Origin: Coniella vitis
Lineage: Eukaryota > Ascomycota > Sordariomycetes > Diaporthales > Schizoparmaceae
DNA length: 64,000 nt
Direction: 5' to 3'
Assembly: GCA_011317545.1 (NCBI GenBank)
Contig: WUJK01000008.1
Location: 2,232,001-2,296,000 of the forward strand
Made by a program: the position numbers and the translations under genes
In this document: positions 22,982 to 35,129 of the stretch, in pieces
How the letters are laid out: each line of letters opens with the position of its first letter
How positions within the stretch are numbered: position 1 is the stretch's first letter
The notes under the pieces: model-generated
Database searches by the model: none
Told to the model about the DNA's origin: nothing
What the model saw: only the letters and a program-made list of their open reading frames with translations

Positions 22982-24742
22982 AAATCATGTCAGCGCCTTC
23001 TACTTACTGGAACTACTGCTGAAGTACATTGCACCCCGCATGATCCTTCGAAGACATCCTGCTTCAAGACAAGTACTCAGCAAGCCACAAGCTAATTGCA
23101 ATCCGACCTAGCATCGGGACCTGCTGTAAGTAGCCGTATGGTTGTACGGCGTCCCGCCTAGCTAGGATCCGACTGAGCTGAGCAGAATCGTCCAGGCTGG
23201 CGGTCGCCATGGTGAAAGGTGACGTCCAAATTTGACATTCTGATCGGCAATCCATCTCATCGAATTTTAACGGATAATCAAAGTACTTGATCCTCTGCAC
23301 AAGTTTTCTTTGCATTGTGCTGCATGCCTGCAAGTCACCTTGAGACGACACTGATTCCGTTCGACTCAAGTTCGGCGTATCGATGTTGTGGCACACTTGC
23401 ACATTCGGCCTCTTGCAGAGTTCATGTCCAGACGACTTCCGAAGTTACCGAATAAGCAACAATAGAGACATGGCGCCAATTCTCCAGCACATATTATACC
23501 GTCATCTCTTGTACATAATAGCTTGATTACGGTGCTCAATCTCTCAAAGCTGACATGCCAGTGGAACCGCCTGGAACTGTACAGGTTGCTTCATCACGGT
23601 TCGTGTTGCACGACCCATCTCAGACCATGAATATTGATATGCAGAGAACTTTGGTGGCAAAAGGATACAAAGCAGCTCACTTTGTGCTTAGTGAAGATAT
23701 TTGATGGCACCGGCGGTCACCCAAACGTCCCAACTTTTCATCTCGCGCCAGATTTGCAAGACATGCGCTACATTTTCTGGGCCCCTCTTTTGACTCTGGT
23801 GCGCTGGAAGGCTGAGCGTGTCACATAACCGCAGGCAGTATGCTGACGGGGCTTTTTATGCATCGTGACCGGCGACGAGCAGCGTGCGTGCCGCGGCCTT
23901 CTGTTGCGAAGAATGGGTGCCACTTGTGATTCTCCATTGCTAATTCGATATAAGTCTCCGATGCAGTCACAGATTGCCGCCGGGGGCGGGGCGAATACCA
24001 CGCCTACTTGGACTTCCATACGACGTGCTCAGCTAGAGACGAGGTCTGAAATCACCAGAGCGTCCCTGTTCGCAGTTTTTGAGGCGCCGGCGGATACATT
24101 GTCCACTGCAGTGTGGGTTCGCAAGATGAGCTACGTGGCGATTCACATAAGACGGAAACGTCCTTGTTCACGCCCAGCACACTGGCAGCACTGCAAAGTG
24201 AGGGCATCACACTGCTCCATTTGGAAGTCTAGCTGGCAGAGATGCTGTCACAAAGACATCTCGTGACATTCGTCTTGTCCATCTGCTCACCTCTTTCTGC
24301 GGCAGAGTATGCACAGTGCCTCATCCTGCCCCTGTCGCTTAGGCGTCGGACGGAGGCACCTACGGGCCCATGGCCCGCTTTTCCCGGCCATTGGAGTGCT
24401 TCACGGACCGCCTAAACGACAGCGTGGAAGTTTTGCATGTGCTTGCCGCAGTCTAACCACAGTCACTTGTCGCAATTGCGCAAACTATATATTGCTTGCT
24501 CCAGTTGATTCTCTTGGAGACTGAGGTTTGTCGTCCCTTTCGCTTGTACACAAGGCATTCCTCAGTTCGGCACTCTATCCTCGACTGCCCCACTAACTGA
24601 CCGGCAGGCCATCCGGATATTCGCACCGCAGCTTATTATATCCAGTACTTGGTTGAAGAATACAAGCAGCAGGGACTGTCCGGTCCACATAGAGTCCATC
24701 AAACATCAAATTGGGGCAAGAAAGAAAAAAAGAAAAAAAAGA

Positions 24743-25863
24743 ATGGCTGAGCAAAGCTTCCAGGAGTTGACGGTCGACGAGCCGTACCTCAATCTGCACT
24801 GCAAATTAGGCGAGGGGCCCTACTACGAGGAGGCAACCAACACTCTTCGCTTCGTGGACATTATCCAGCAGAGAGTCCATACCGTTTCTCTGACTGAAGG
24901 CCCGGAATCTTTGCAGACAATTCAGTTGGACTCTCCTGTCACTGTCACGGCAGACGTGGAGGGCGTCGATCCGCAAGACAAGATCCTTATTGGAGTCAAG
25001 TACGGCCTTGCGCTATTGGACCGAAAGGCGGGGCAGTACGAGTACATTATCAAGTTCGCAGTGGCTGATGGAACGGAAAATAAGCGCTTAAGGAGCAACG
25101 ATGGCGGTGTTGATGTTCACGGCCGCTTCTGGATGGGTTGCATGACGGATTTTGGGCTGGGTGAATTCTTGCCTGAAGGTACGTGAACTTTTTAGGACAG
25201 CGACTTCACACCCGGGCCTGGACATCTGGACCGCATGCCTGGACATATTTGTGTAAAATTCCAGAGGCATTCTTCTTGTCACCCGCACACCCATCCACCG
25301 ATACAACTCTAGTCGTCGGTGTTCGCTCCGTTGCAAAACTAGTGCTAATAAAGTTCCCGTTGACTATAGGCGGTATCTATCTGTTCAACGGCCAGGAGCC
25401 GTCAAAGACTGAGAAGGTCGTCTCTGACCTGACCATCCCCAACACAATCAGCTTCTCCCCGGACAACACAGTCCTCTACTACACTCACTCATCCAGTCGG
25501 ACCGTCTACGCCTATGATTACTCGCCCAGCGATGGGAGCGTGAGCAACCACCGCGTCTTTTACCGCCACGAAGGGCCCGGTGAGCCCGACGGACACCGCA
25601 TCGACAAGGACGGCAACATGTGGCACGCCGTTTATGGCGAAAGCCGTGTGCTCAAGCTGTCGCCCGAGGGCAAGTTGATTGGGCAAATCAACCTGCCGAC
25701 CAAGAACATCACTTGCTGCGAGTTTGTGGGCACCAAGCTGTACATTACCACTGCGAATGACGACGAGGGTGAGGGGCGGAGCAAGGAGCTCGGCGGTGCC
25801 GTGTTCAGTGTTGATGTAGGCACCACGGGCCTGAAGGCTTTCAAGTTCAAGTTGGCCGTTTGA
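24743..25863 (+). CDS. SMP-30/gluconolactonase/regucalcin-family protein
   Basis: Two exons, 24743-25178 and 25370-25863, coding 309 aa. The intron is 191 bp with donor GTACGT, a CTAATAA branch and a TATAG acceptor. The start is the ATG of MAEQSFQ; the upstream frame is a Lys-rich leader and unlikely to be translated. Family hallmarks are the metal-site Glu in LGEGPYY (E24), RSNDGGVDVHGRFWMGCM, ISFSPDNTVLYYTHS with its metal-binding Asn region, and EPDGHRIDKDGNMWHAVYG with the catalytic Asp region. These six-bladed propellers are divalent-metal lactonases that hydrolyse sugar lactones; the substrate cannot be fixed here. No signal peptide, so it is probably cytosolic. It has no functional link to its neighbours that I can see. 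Confidence 0.92.
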
Positions 25864-26995
25864 GCTGATGGGCGGTGTTGGTTATGTTTGTAGGACTCGC
25901 CTTTGTGGTGGCGAGGAAGTCTTGGTCTTCCCTTTTGCACTACTTAAAGGCACGATTTGGTAGATGAGATGCATATTGCTGTTGCAGCATCAAATCTTCC
26001 CAGCGTTTCAGGATTGATTCTTGGGCATCGTCCGGCCCAACCATGGCTGGGCACCAGATTCCCAGCCCTCGAGAGCAGCTCGCTTGGAGCTATTGAGGAA
26101 ACCATGACCTTTACAACACAATGATATCCATTCGGTTCCTTCAATCATTCGCTTTCGTATCGTCATCTTCTCGGATGAATGGGCTATCTGACACCCCAGA
26201 TCTTGGTTGGCCTTGAAACGGGCCGACACTTTTCCCCCTCTTCGTTTTTTCTCTTCTTTTTTTTCTTAAGGGGGGAGGGTTGTTATAGCGGAGCCATTAC
26301 CCAGTAGTGCCCTGTAGTTCGCCGCTGTGGTTCGCTGTAAACTCACTGTAGCACCCAATTGCACGCGTTCGCTAGCGATATATGGTACATCATCCCCTGC
26401 CCTACTAACGCAGCAACATCAGAGTTGCAGAGCAGCAGCCTCTTCAACCTCGGAAGGAACCATCCTCCTCTTCACAAACACAACATCGCATTATTGGCTT
26501 CTGAGGTCTGGGCGGAATCCAACAAAACAAACCTCCACGCACCCTTTTTTACGCATTCTTCTCGCTTCGCTGCTTCAAACAAGCCTGGCAGCGCGTCAGT
26601 CTGTTGCGCACGGGTAGGTGAGCCCTTTCTTACAAACAGCAATATCATACAATGAGCTTCTCCCCCCCCTTTCCCCCCCCCCGTTTCCAGCTTCTTCGAT
26701 TGATCAAACTCATGACAAAAGTTGTGATTACAGCAAGATACTTACGACGTCAACAATAATCACAGCTTGCCATTGCACTTCTTGGGCGTCTCTTGTGCAA
26801 GTTCAGTGGCTCAAGATTTGAAATTTTCTTCTACCTACTTTGTGCGCATACAGGCAGGCTATTGTCGTCTTCGTCTTCAAGCCTCAGGATCTGACTGCGA
26901 GCACAGAGCGCGACCCAGTCTCATCTCGTATCGCTATCATTAAACCAATTTTCTTATCTTTGCTTGTCTCTTGCATCAAATCCACGGCTTTCGAC
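25864..26995. other. intergenic, promoter and leader of the methyltransferase gene
   Basis: No gene is seen. It contains two C-runs separated by TTT near 26665-26683 and a T-rich stretch near 26245-26270. The frames present are short and not protein-like. Confidence 0.55.
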
Positions 26996-28197
26996 ATGTC
27001 CGAAGAGGCTACGCGGGCCGCTTCCCCGCCTCCAGATTCCAGAATCAATGCGGAGGACGGAAGAAAATACTGGCAAGGTGCGTTGAAAGACATCGAGTGT
27101 CACAGCAGTCTGCATTTGAAGACACGACGTTCCTCTATGCACTGAAACCCTCCTCCCCTCTCCACACCCGTTTGGTGTTCACTGTTGGGCAACGGAGCAT
27201 ATGATTCCCGGCTTCTATTATCTTCGCATCATCGTCGCCGTGCGTACGCCAGACTTTTGATTTATTTCTTCATTTCTGCTTCGAGGAGAATAGCTCGAGA
27301 ACCCCTTGGTTGACATGTAGACTTCTTTGGGCCAAGGCATCGATGCGGATGTCAATGGTATGCTGGGTGGATTCCCCTATGTATCGAGAATCGATCTGCA
27401 AGGCTCGCGCAACTTTCTGGCGAAGCTTGGGATCGGAACCAAGAGTGGCTTAAGAACTGTTGAGACTGCACTGGAAGGCGGTGCTGGGTAAGGTTTCCTC
27501 CTTCCTTTACACGCACACATAAACGACAGGTTGGCTCAAATTGATTGTCTCTTCGCTCGTCGCAATCTCCGGAATGTCCATTCAATAAGCTACAGTAAGC
27601 TCATACTTCTTGCATTCTTTAGCATTGGTCGCATAACCGAGGGTCTGCTTTTGCAAATCGCCCAAGAAGTCGACGTGGTGGAGCCGATAGCCAAATTCAC
27701 GCAGGACCTAGCAACCAAAAATGGCGTTCGACAAGTCTTCAACATTGGCCTGGAGGAGTGGGAACCCCGCGAGGACGACAAGTACGGCTTGGTGTGGAAC
27801 CAATGGTGTCTAGGCCACCTTACCGATGACCAGCTCGTACGGTACCTCGAGAGATGCAAGCAGGTCTTGGCCCCCGGCGACGGGCTCATTGTCGTCAAAG
27901 AAAACATCACAAGTGGTTTTGTTGAGGTGTTCGACGAGCAGGACAGCGCTGTGACAAGGTAAGCAAAGACAAGTATTGGTTGCTCGTGACCAGGCGAACA
28001 AGTCTCCTTCATGTTATGGCTCAAGTATAGCCTGAGATGCTAATCAATCTTATTCTTTCACCGGTAACAGAACAGATCAGAAGTTCTTGGAAATATTCAG
28101 GCGCGCAGGACTTAAAGTGATAAAGTCGGAGATACAGAGAGGATTTCCTAAAGAGTTGTTCCCTGTCAAGGCTTATGCGCTAAAGCCACAAGACTAG
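26996..28197 (+). CDS. TAE1: protein N-terminal alpha-methyltransferase (NTM1/Tae1 family)
   Basis: Four exons assigned by frame and similarity: 26996-27077, 27337-27487, 27623-27958 and 28071-28197, giving 231 aa; human NTMT1 is 223 aa. The protein runs YWQ-GIDADVNGMLGGFPYV, then SRIDLQGSRNFL, the SAM-binding loop GGAGIGRITEGLL (split by intron 2), the acidic end of strand 2 (VDVVEPI), and the signature NQWCLGHLTDDQLVRYL followed by LIVVKENI. These match the family that methylates the alpha-amino group of X-Pro-Lys N-termini, including ribosomal proteins. The acceptor of intron 1 (CCAAG before GCATCG) is weak but is the only one that restores the conserved frame; a stronger TAG 16 bp upstream would shift it. 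It is likely cytosolic/nuclear and constitutive. Confidence 0.9.
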
Positions 28198-28908
28198 AGA
28201 TGTCGTGTCTGCAGAGTGCAGGCCCAGAAGGCGGTTCTGGCGCTCCTCAAGCACGTAACGCATCAACTGGCAGCCAAGCGTCGGTGGTTTTGGGATGAAG
28301 GAACTCCGGCACTTGATAAGGCTTGATCTGCAACCACAGTGCTGAAGAACCGCATTCGGCACGCCTCAAGATGGAGGGCATAGTCCGATCAATAGAGTTA
28401 ACAAGAATGCCAGACGAATTCATTTACAGGTCCAGTTTTGCCAGAAGATCAGCGAGAAGGCTGATCACGCCCATCGAACCAACGGCTTCGAATTTTTATC
28501 ACCATCACTCCATTTTACGTTGATGAGAACTCCAAATATGTTGCGTATACGATATACCATGCAAGTCCTGTTATAGATTGCTTGCCGCCCTCGATAGTTC
28601 AAGTTTGTTTTGCGGGCGTTCCCTTCCCTGTAATGATAACTCTACCTGCACCGCCCAAACCGGGTATTATATCAGTGTTGCGCTCCTTGCTTGCTGCTTT
28701 ATATCCAAGAAACCCCACCAACCAACCGACCAACCGACCAATCGACCGTTCCAACACACCAAGAAAATAAGAGAGCAAACAATGTCCCGAACGCCGTGCA
28801 ATGCGAAAAAGAATCCGCCCCCCCCCCGGGATGCTAACCCAGTCAAACCATACAGAATCATCCAGTTCTCAACAGCTAGAAATTAGATGCCAGACAAACG
28901 ACCTCGTC
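28198..28908. other. convergent 3' intergenic region
   Basis: Lies between the stop codons of the methyltransferase (plus) and the LMBR1-like gene (minus). It has an imperfect CCAACCGACCAACC repeat near 28719-28745 and a C-run near 28818-28827. No gene seen. Confidence 0.6.
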
Positions 28909-31201
28909 TCATAAACGAATCCCGCCCGCTCCGCCACCGTTACCGCCAAAAAAGCGCCTTATATCAAATTCCGGTGCTCCTCCGTTGTTGCTGCTATTCC
29001 CTTGCCCCCCGCTTCCGCCGCCGCGGTCATCTCCATCAACATCCATCCACTTGGGCTTCTTTGTGATTTCCTGGAGCCACTTGGGTGTGTCGATGGTATC
29101 AACGGTGTTTTTGATACGATGGCCAAGCGACGTGAAGAAATTGTCATCTTCATCGTCGTCTTCCGAGTCCAGACCGCCACGGTGTTGCTGTTGTCGTTGA
29201 CCATAACCGCTACCGTTGACTCCACCGCCTCCCAATCTCCGAGAGCTAGCTAGAGGATCAGAAGATGGCGCAATAGTCCCAGCGTTGGGAGACGTGCCCA
29301 GCGGTGTGGCTGGGCTTCCGATGCGGTTCGGCGAAGTCGGGATCGAGCGGATCGGGGCAAACCTGTCTCCGGGGACTACCAGGCCGCTGCCGCCGCTGCC
29401 ACCAGCTGCGGAAGAGCGTGAAATGGAAGTACCGTTGAGCTCACGATCAATGAGAGCGCGTCCTTCGCGCCAGGACCCCGAGCCGTAGCTTCCCAGCTCA
29501 TTTTCCTCGTCCTCGTCAATGATATCTGCTAGACCGATTGTGCGCTTCACTTTGCCGTACAAGCCAAACAGCGTTGCACAAACGGGCAAGAGGATGAACA
29601 AAGGGAAGAGTCGATTGAACCAGCTACCCAGCGAGGTGAGATCGATGAGGCGGCCGAGAAAGTCGTAAAACGTCGTCTTTTCGTACACATCTCGTGACAA
29701 GAAGGTGATAAAATTGTACGCCAGCGGGACACTGAGCCGTGCGACGTACGATGCGTACCAAAACGCCGACTCATGCGCTGTGTTGCGCCAAACAAGGGCA
29801 CGACCACGCCAGACCTTGACTTCGGTGATGGAAATGAGAGCGGCAGCACACATGTACGAGATCCAGAGCGCTGCAATGAGCTGTCCCGCGAGGCCGACCT
29901 GTCCTTTGCCCTCTGTCCAGTGGTGCACCACTGTGAGGCGAATGATAGAGAGGTTGGCTAACGCCGCTGGGCCTGCCTTGACGATTTCGGACCAGATGAT
30001 GCATATGGAGGCCAGTGCGAGGAGTCCGCCAAACACAAGCCTGGTTGTTGGTATGATGTGGAAGTGGAGGAGGTACCGCGTGTATGGCGTCAGTATATTC
30101 AGGCGCTCCAACCATGAAGCGTGCGGTGAAGGACGTCCAAATTCAAGCTTCTTGGAAGGTCCACAATCCAGGATCGCCTGCACTTCGGCCGCGTTGTGCA
30201 ATAAACGGTTCCATTCGTTGAAGTAGCGTGACCGAGCATGTCGTGCTCTGTTGAGAGCTCTTGTGAGCTCCGCCATGTACTTTTCGGTGATGACCGTGGG
30301 CACACGCCTAGCAGCAGCCACGCCGATCGCTGCTTGCTGCCTTGGCTGAGCCTCCGGAAGGTTTGTGAGGTCCGATAACTCTTCGATCCAGTCCTGGAAA
30401 TCCAATGCCGTGCCCGTCTTCCGGCGGCTTAACTCAACCACTTGGTATTCCAGCTCTTCCAGGTTGGTCTCGGCCTCTTCCATTTGCTCGTGCAGTCTAG
30501 GCGCTTGCTGTTGTAGTCGGCGGAGACGGCCACTGATGCTGGCGCTGCGGAGGAGGCTGCGAGGGATGGATACAAGGCCATGGCCCATTAGGTAGATCGC
30601 CAATACTAAACCCCAGCAGTAGGCGAGAGCCATAACGGGGCTCTTGAGGGAATCGACATGGACACCGTACGAGATGAGTACGTAGAGGAAGGCCAGGATT
30701 CCAAACCCAAAAACCATTGCGTGATATTGAGCGTTGGATCGTAGCGAGTACATGAGCTTGTCTTTGGGTTCTCGATAACCGGCGTCGGAATATTCGGCGA
30801 GAATCGGGAGGGTGAACCTGGAAGCTAGCGTTAGCATCTGGAAATGTGCACTTGGGTATGGTACCGGTGAGAGGATGTTGCGCGTACCATGTCAGCACAA
30901 ATATGAGCCAGTACGCGATGCGCCAGCATGTGTGGACAACCCTCTGGGGCAGCCAGATGCCCCTGCTTGCTTCATCATCGGTCTGGGCACTCGAGGCCAG
31001 ATCTATGGGCACGAGCAGCACGATGCCGGCGGGCAGCCATAACGCGAAGAAGACGGTGACGAGAACGAAGGCAGGGGTTGTGCGAAGTGGCAGGTAGAAG
31101 CGGAGGATAAGGAGGACGAGGATGGAGAGGACGAGCAGGGCCAGTGTCCAAAACACTTCGGAGCCTACGGCGGACCCAGAGGTTGTCATCATAACGACCA
31201 T
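28909..31201 (-). CDS. LMBR1-domain multi-pass membrane protein (LMBRD2-like)
   Basis: Two exons, 31201-30888 and 30817-28909, coding 740 aa. The intron is 70 bp and splits the codon of a Trp in VLTW-FTLPIL, which restores the conserved family join. Two other in-frame ATGs at 31192 and 31189 are also possible starts. The N-terminus has two hydrophobic helices (LALLVLSILVLLILRFYL and FVLVTVFFALWLPAGIVLLV) and then IDLASS, typical of LMBR1 proteins. Further helices lie in exon 2, separated by a long cytosolic helical loop (LRRLQQQAPRLHEQMEEAE onward), for about nine segments in all. The last 180 residues are a Gly/Ser/Asn-rich tail with an EEN-rich acidic patch. LMBR1 proteins are poorly understood receptors or scaffolds of plasma or endosomal membranes; no precise role is claimed. 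Confidence 0.9.
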
Positions 31202-32489
31202 GTGCAGCGGTGAGGACAGAGATATGCCATGGGAGAGGCTCGAGAGTGATGCGAGTGTGTTGCGCACGAGTTGCAAGGAAACGCTAGATGGCCAGACAAG
31301 GAGGAGAGAACTGCGAAATGAAGTTGGAGATGGATAATTTTAGGCCAAGGTTGGGGGGGGACTGTGGTCATGGCGGGTTTCCCGGGATGAGGCTCGCTAT
31401 TTTAGCGGCAGTCAGCAGTGTATGTACATGGTAATTATGTCACCATCCAGGTTCGGCACTTCAATGCTGCAGTAACGTGCCAACCTTGAGGCTGCGGAGC
31501 CGGCACGGGCGCCTCTCAAGTAGGATTACGTACGCTGTGTAGCGTAGTAATACCTGTGTACTGTACTATGTACATAGCAGTACTCCAAAGTTATGTGGAC
31601 CCCCACTTAGTGGCCCCTTCCGGCTTCGTAATGCCGAGATTATGTAAGTAATCTGCCCCGTAACTGCACTAGTCAGTACACTAACAGAGTAAGTATGCAC
31701 AAGGTCGATACTGAAATATCGTTATGCTATACTATAGTGGTAGCTCTGGGTTTCTGGTCAAGGAAGCACAAACCAGTTTACTCTATAATGTGCTTGAATA
31801 TTACCAGGGGATATCGAGGAGGTGATATGCAAAACTACCAAGCACATCGTGTATGTACTTGCCTAATGTAGCAATCAGCTGTACTAGAAGTATGTACCGT
31901 AGCAGTACCTTGTGAAATACCACAGTAACTCGACACTATGGCACCAAGCACAGATGCCGAGGTTCCGCGGCCAAATGCATTCCGAGTGCTACTATATACA
32001 TAGTCATCCTGCAGTGCCTACCCCGCGATTCCCTTTATTATTACTTCTGTCAAACTGCATTTGCGGGCACTTCTGTGGGGTTGCAAGGACCTACGACCCA
32101 AGGTGTACACGTACATATTAGATACTGGTAAAAGACCCCTGCTTTTCCTCAAACCCTTTCACTGCCTATCACAGCAAGACGGCTAGGATAACGATAAAGC
32201 TGTCCCACCCAGACGGGCAAGTTGAACTAATCGCGTGGCAGGAGGCAACGGCAAACCAAGTACAGGCATACCTCTGTACACAGTGCTTGCTACCCCGACT
32301 AGGCAGTGCCACCCGGGGGGCATATCTCCTGCCTCTGCTCAACTTTGCCTAGGCTTGTTGAACCACTGCCGCAGCATCGAGTGAGGAGATCAAGAGGGGT
32401 TGGCAACCACCTCCTTCCCGCTGGCAGCCCTGCCTCGGCTATCGAGCTTATTTCTTTCTTTTGTTGGACTATTTATACTGGCCTGAAAC
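31202..32489. promoter_or_regulatory. divergent intergenic region between LMBR1-like and aldehyde dehydrogenase genes
   Basis: About 1.3 kb that must carry both promoters. It is rich in GTAC-type short repeats, with TACTATGTA at 31564-31572 followed by a near-copy on the other strand, and a further TACATAGTC near 31990. No open frame is convincing. Confidence 0.5.
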
Positions 32490-34413
32490 ATGCCTCGTCT
32501 TGCAGCGAATCGCCCTCTCTTTCTCTCCTTCTCCTCCGTCTCCTCCGCTTCCATCCCATCTTGTTCTGCCCTTCTCAACAAGCGCAGCAGAGCCCTTTGC
32601 CCAGCCATCTCGTCACCATCTGCTGCTACTGCTATCATCAACAACAACAACAACAACAACAACAACAAGAACGGCTCAGCCTTCTACCGTCCACGTCCTG
32701 TCTTCTTTTCACACTCTGCTCGCCTCAGAAACATGGAGGTCCAACTCTCTGCTCCCAACGGCCAGAAGTGGTCTCAGCCCATTGGCCTCTTCATCAACAA
32801 TGAGTTTGTAAAGTCTAGCAATGACCAGAAGATTGCCTCCATCAACCCTACGTACGTACTATGCTTTGCGCGTTGCGTTTTGCGCTTCTCCTAGTCTCAT
32901 CCAGCCGCATACTTCCTCAGCCACGGACCGACCCAATCACACCTAGCTGTACGCTGAGCTAACGCACGCACCAAAGCACTGAGGAAGAAATTTGCTCCGT
33001 CTACGCCGCGACAGTCGACGACGTCGACCTAGCAGTCGCCGCAGCCCGCAAGGCCCTTAAGCAGCCCTCATGGAAATCCCTCTCAGGTACAGATCGCGGC
33101 CTGCTTATGAACAAGCTCGCCGACCTGGTTGAGGCCAACCGCGAGCTGCTCGCCACCGTCGAGGCCCTTGACAATGGCAAGACGTACGCGGTCGCTTGCG
33201 TCATTGACGTCCAAGAGGTCATTGACGTGCTTCGCTACTATGCAGGCTATGCCGACAAGAACTTTGGCCAGGTTATTGACGCCGGCCCCAACAAGTTTGC
33301 CTACACGCTCAAGCAGCCCCTCGGTGTCTGCGGCCAGATTATTCCTTGGAATTTCCCCCTCGCTATGGCTGGTTGGAAATTGGGCCCCGCACTGTGCTGC
33401 GGAAACACGATCGTGTTGAAACTGGCTGAGCAGACACCGTTGTCTATGCTTGTTGTTGGAAAGCTTATCAAGGAGGCTGGATTCCCTCCTGGAGTTATCA
33501 ATATTATCAACGGACACGGCCGGGTATGGAAAAATGTTCTTTCCAGCAGTAATGACCCTAGACGCGTACATCTGCTAACACTCTTACACAGGAAGCTGGT
33601 GCTGCGTTGGTAAAGCACGTGGGCGTCGACAAGGTCGCCTTCACCGGCAGCACCGCAACCGGCAAGGAAATTATGAAGATGGCCGCGGGCACCATGAAGA
33701 ATATCACCCTCGAAACAGGCGGCAAGTCCCCCCTAATAGTCTTTGAGGACGCCGACCTCGACCTCGCCGCCACCTGGTCCCATATTGGCATCATGAGCAA
33801 CCAGGGCCAAGTTTGCACCGCCACCTCGCGCGTGCTCGTCCACGAGAGCGTCTACGACTCGTTTGTCGACAAGTTCAAGGCTACCATCCAAAAAGTGTCC
33901 GTGGTCGGCGACCCCTTCGCAGAGTCGACTTTTCAGGGTCCCCAGGTGACTAAGACGCAGTACGAGCGTGTGCTCGGCTACATCAAGTCCGCGGAGGAGG
34001 AAGGCGCAACCATTAGCCTCGGCGGGAAACCCGAGCCACAAAACGGCAAGGGCTTCTTTATTAGCCCCACCGTATTCACCGACGTTACGCGTAGCATGAA
34101 GATTTTCCAGGAGGAGATTTTTGGCCCTTGCGTGTCGATTATCAAGTTCAAGACCGAAGAGGAGGCCATTGAGATTGCCAACGACAGCGCATACGGCCTG
34201 GGTGCCGCCCTCTTCACACGGAACCTGACCAAGGCGCACCGCGTAGCCGCTGAGGTTGAGGCGGGCATGGTGTGGATCAACAGCAGCAACGATTCGGATG
34301 TGCGGATTCCATTTGGTGGTGTCAAGCAATCTGGCATTGGAAGAGAGTTGGGTGAAGCTGGTCTGGCAAGTTACTACAATATCAAGGCTGTCCACTTAAA
34401 CTTGGCATCTTAA
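32490..34413 (+). CDS. NAD(P)-dependent aldehyde dehydrogenase, possible N-terminal extension
   Basis: Three exons: 32490 (or 32733)-32851, 32977-33523 and 33592-34413. From the ATG at 32733 (MEVQLSAPNG) the protein is 495 aa, the usual length and the usual start of this fungal family. An upstream in-frame ATG at 32490 adds 81 residues rich in Ser, Arg and Ala with a polyasparagine run, which resembles a mitochondrial presequence. Catalytic residues are present: Cys297 in NQGQVCTATSR and Glu263 in LETGGKSP, numbered from 32733. The cofactor motif FTGSTATGKEIM and the PWNFPL and FGGVKQSGIGRELGE blocks are also intact. It oxidises aldehydes such as acetaldehyde to acids, as AldA does in Aspergillus. 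The family is certain; the start and the compartment are not. Confidence 0.95.
32639..32668 (+). repeat. (AAC)n trinucleotide run
   Basis: About ten AAC units that would encode polyasparagine if the upstream ATG of the aldehyde dehydrogenase gene is used. Otherwise they lie in its 5' leader. Confidence 0.9.
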
Positions 34414-35129
34414 GAATGCTGGTAGCTAGGAGTGTATATCAAGATGGAAAGACGTAGCAAAAAAAAAAATAACGAGCGATGTGATTTTATCAAAAAGGAG
34501 CGTGTAATCGTCACTGATGCAGTTGAGTAGGCCAGGATGAAGATCGAACTTCTGTCCGATTGGAAGTGCACAAGTGCAAGTCTTGATAAAGCAGATGAAA
34601 TATGCACTTCTGCCTGCTAGGTAGCCACTTCTTACCAAAGAGGATTCCGACGTCGTACGCTGCAACCATCCAACGTCGGAATCATACCATTCGTTTCTTC
34701 AACGTCGACGTAGTCATAATGTAAAATGGAAGCGGCAAGAGATCCCACAGACAAAATCAGAGTCATCGCAAGTGGTTAAAATTTCCAATGCAGAAACATG
34801 TTGATATAGTTTTCTTTCTCGCGAGATGATTCTTTATAGACAGAGTGAACCTGCACTCTTCTATCTTATCTACACCCTTGCTTTACGAATACATATGCTC
34901 ATCCATCTAGATAGAATATAGACAGAAAACGGGGGACCAGAGACACAACCAAGAAAGAAAAAAAGCAAGTGACGAGAAACGAGAATGTGAACACGAAGAA
35001 GAGAAAGAAAAAAGAAAAGAAAATAAGAGGGGCCTCTTCCCCTGTGCGCCTAATAAGACATGCCGGTACACATGACGGTCGTCCATCCGGAAACCCCCCC
35101 CCCCTCCCCGAGCTGGGTCCAGTACCGCA
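34414..35129. other. convergent 3' intergenic region
   Basis: Lies between the stop codons of the aldehyde dehydrogenase (plus) and the zinc-finger gene (minus). It is A-rich around 34930-35030 and has a C-run at about 35093-35104. No gene seen. Confidence 0.6.

Larger units (their letters stand above)
15568..24742. other. 9.2-kb gene-poor region
   Basis: No recognisable gene is present on either strand. Features inside it are: a G-run at 16440-16447; copies of the dispersed 9-mer at 18239, 20229 and 21208; CTGG repeats at about 19621-19640; a 14-bp inverted repeat at 20084-20121; many GTAC-rich stretches around 19900-20300; and an open frame broken by one stop at 22136-22981, listed separately. 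Base composition looks ordinary, without the strong AT bias of RIP-mutated repeats. It could hold non-coding RNAs or long regulatory DNA for the bZIP gene, but nothing in the sequence proves this. Confidence 0.5.

Noticed and set aside
23064..24266. Short frames on both strands at the right end of the gene-poor block
   Set aside because: None has a signal peptide, domain or coherent splice partner.
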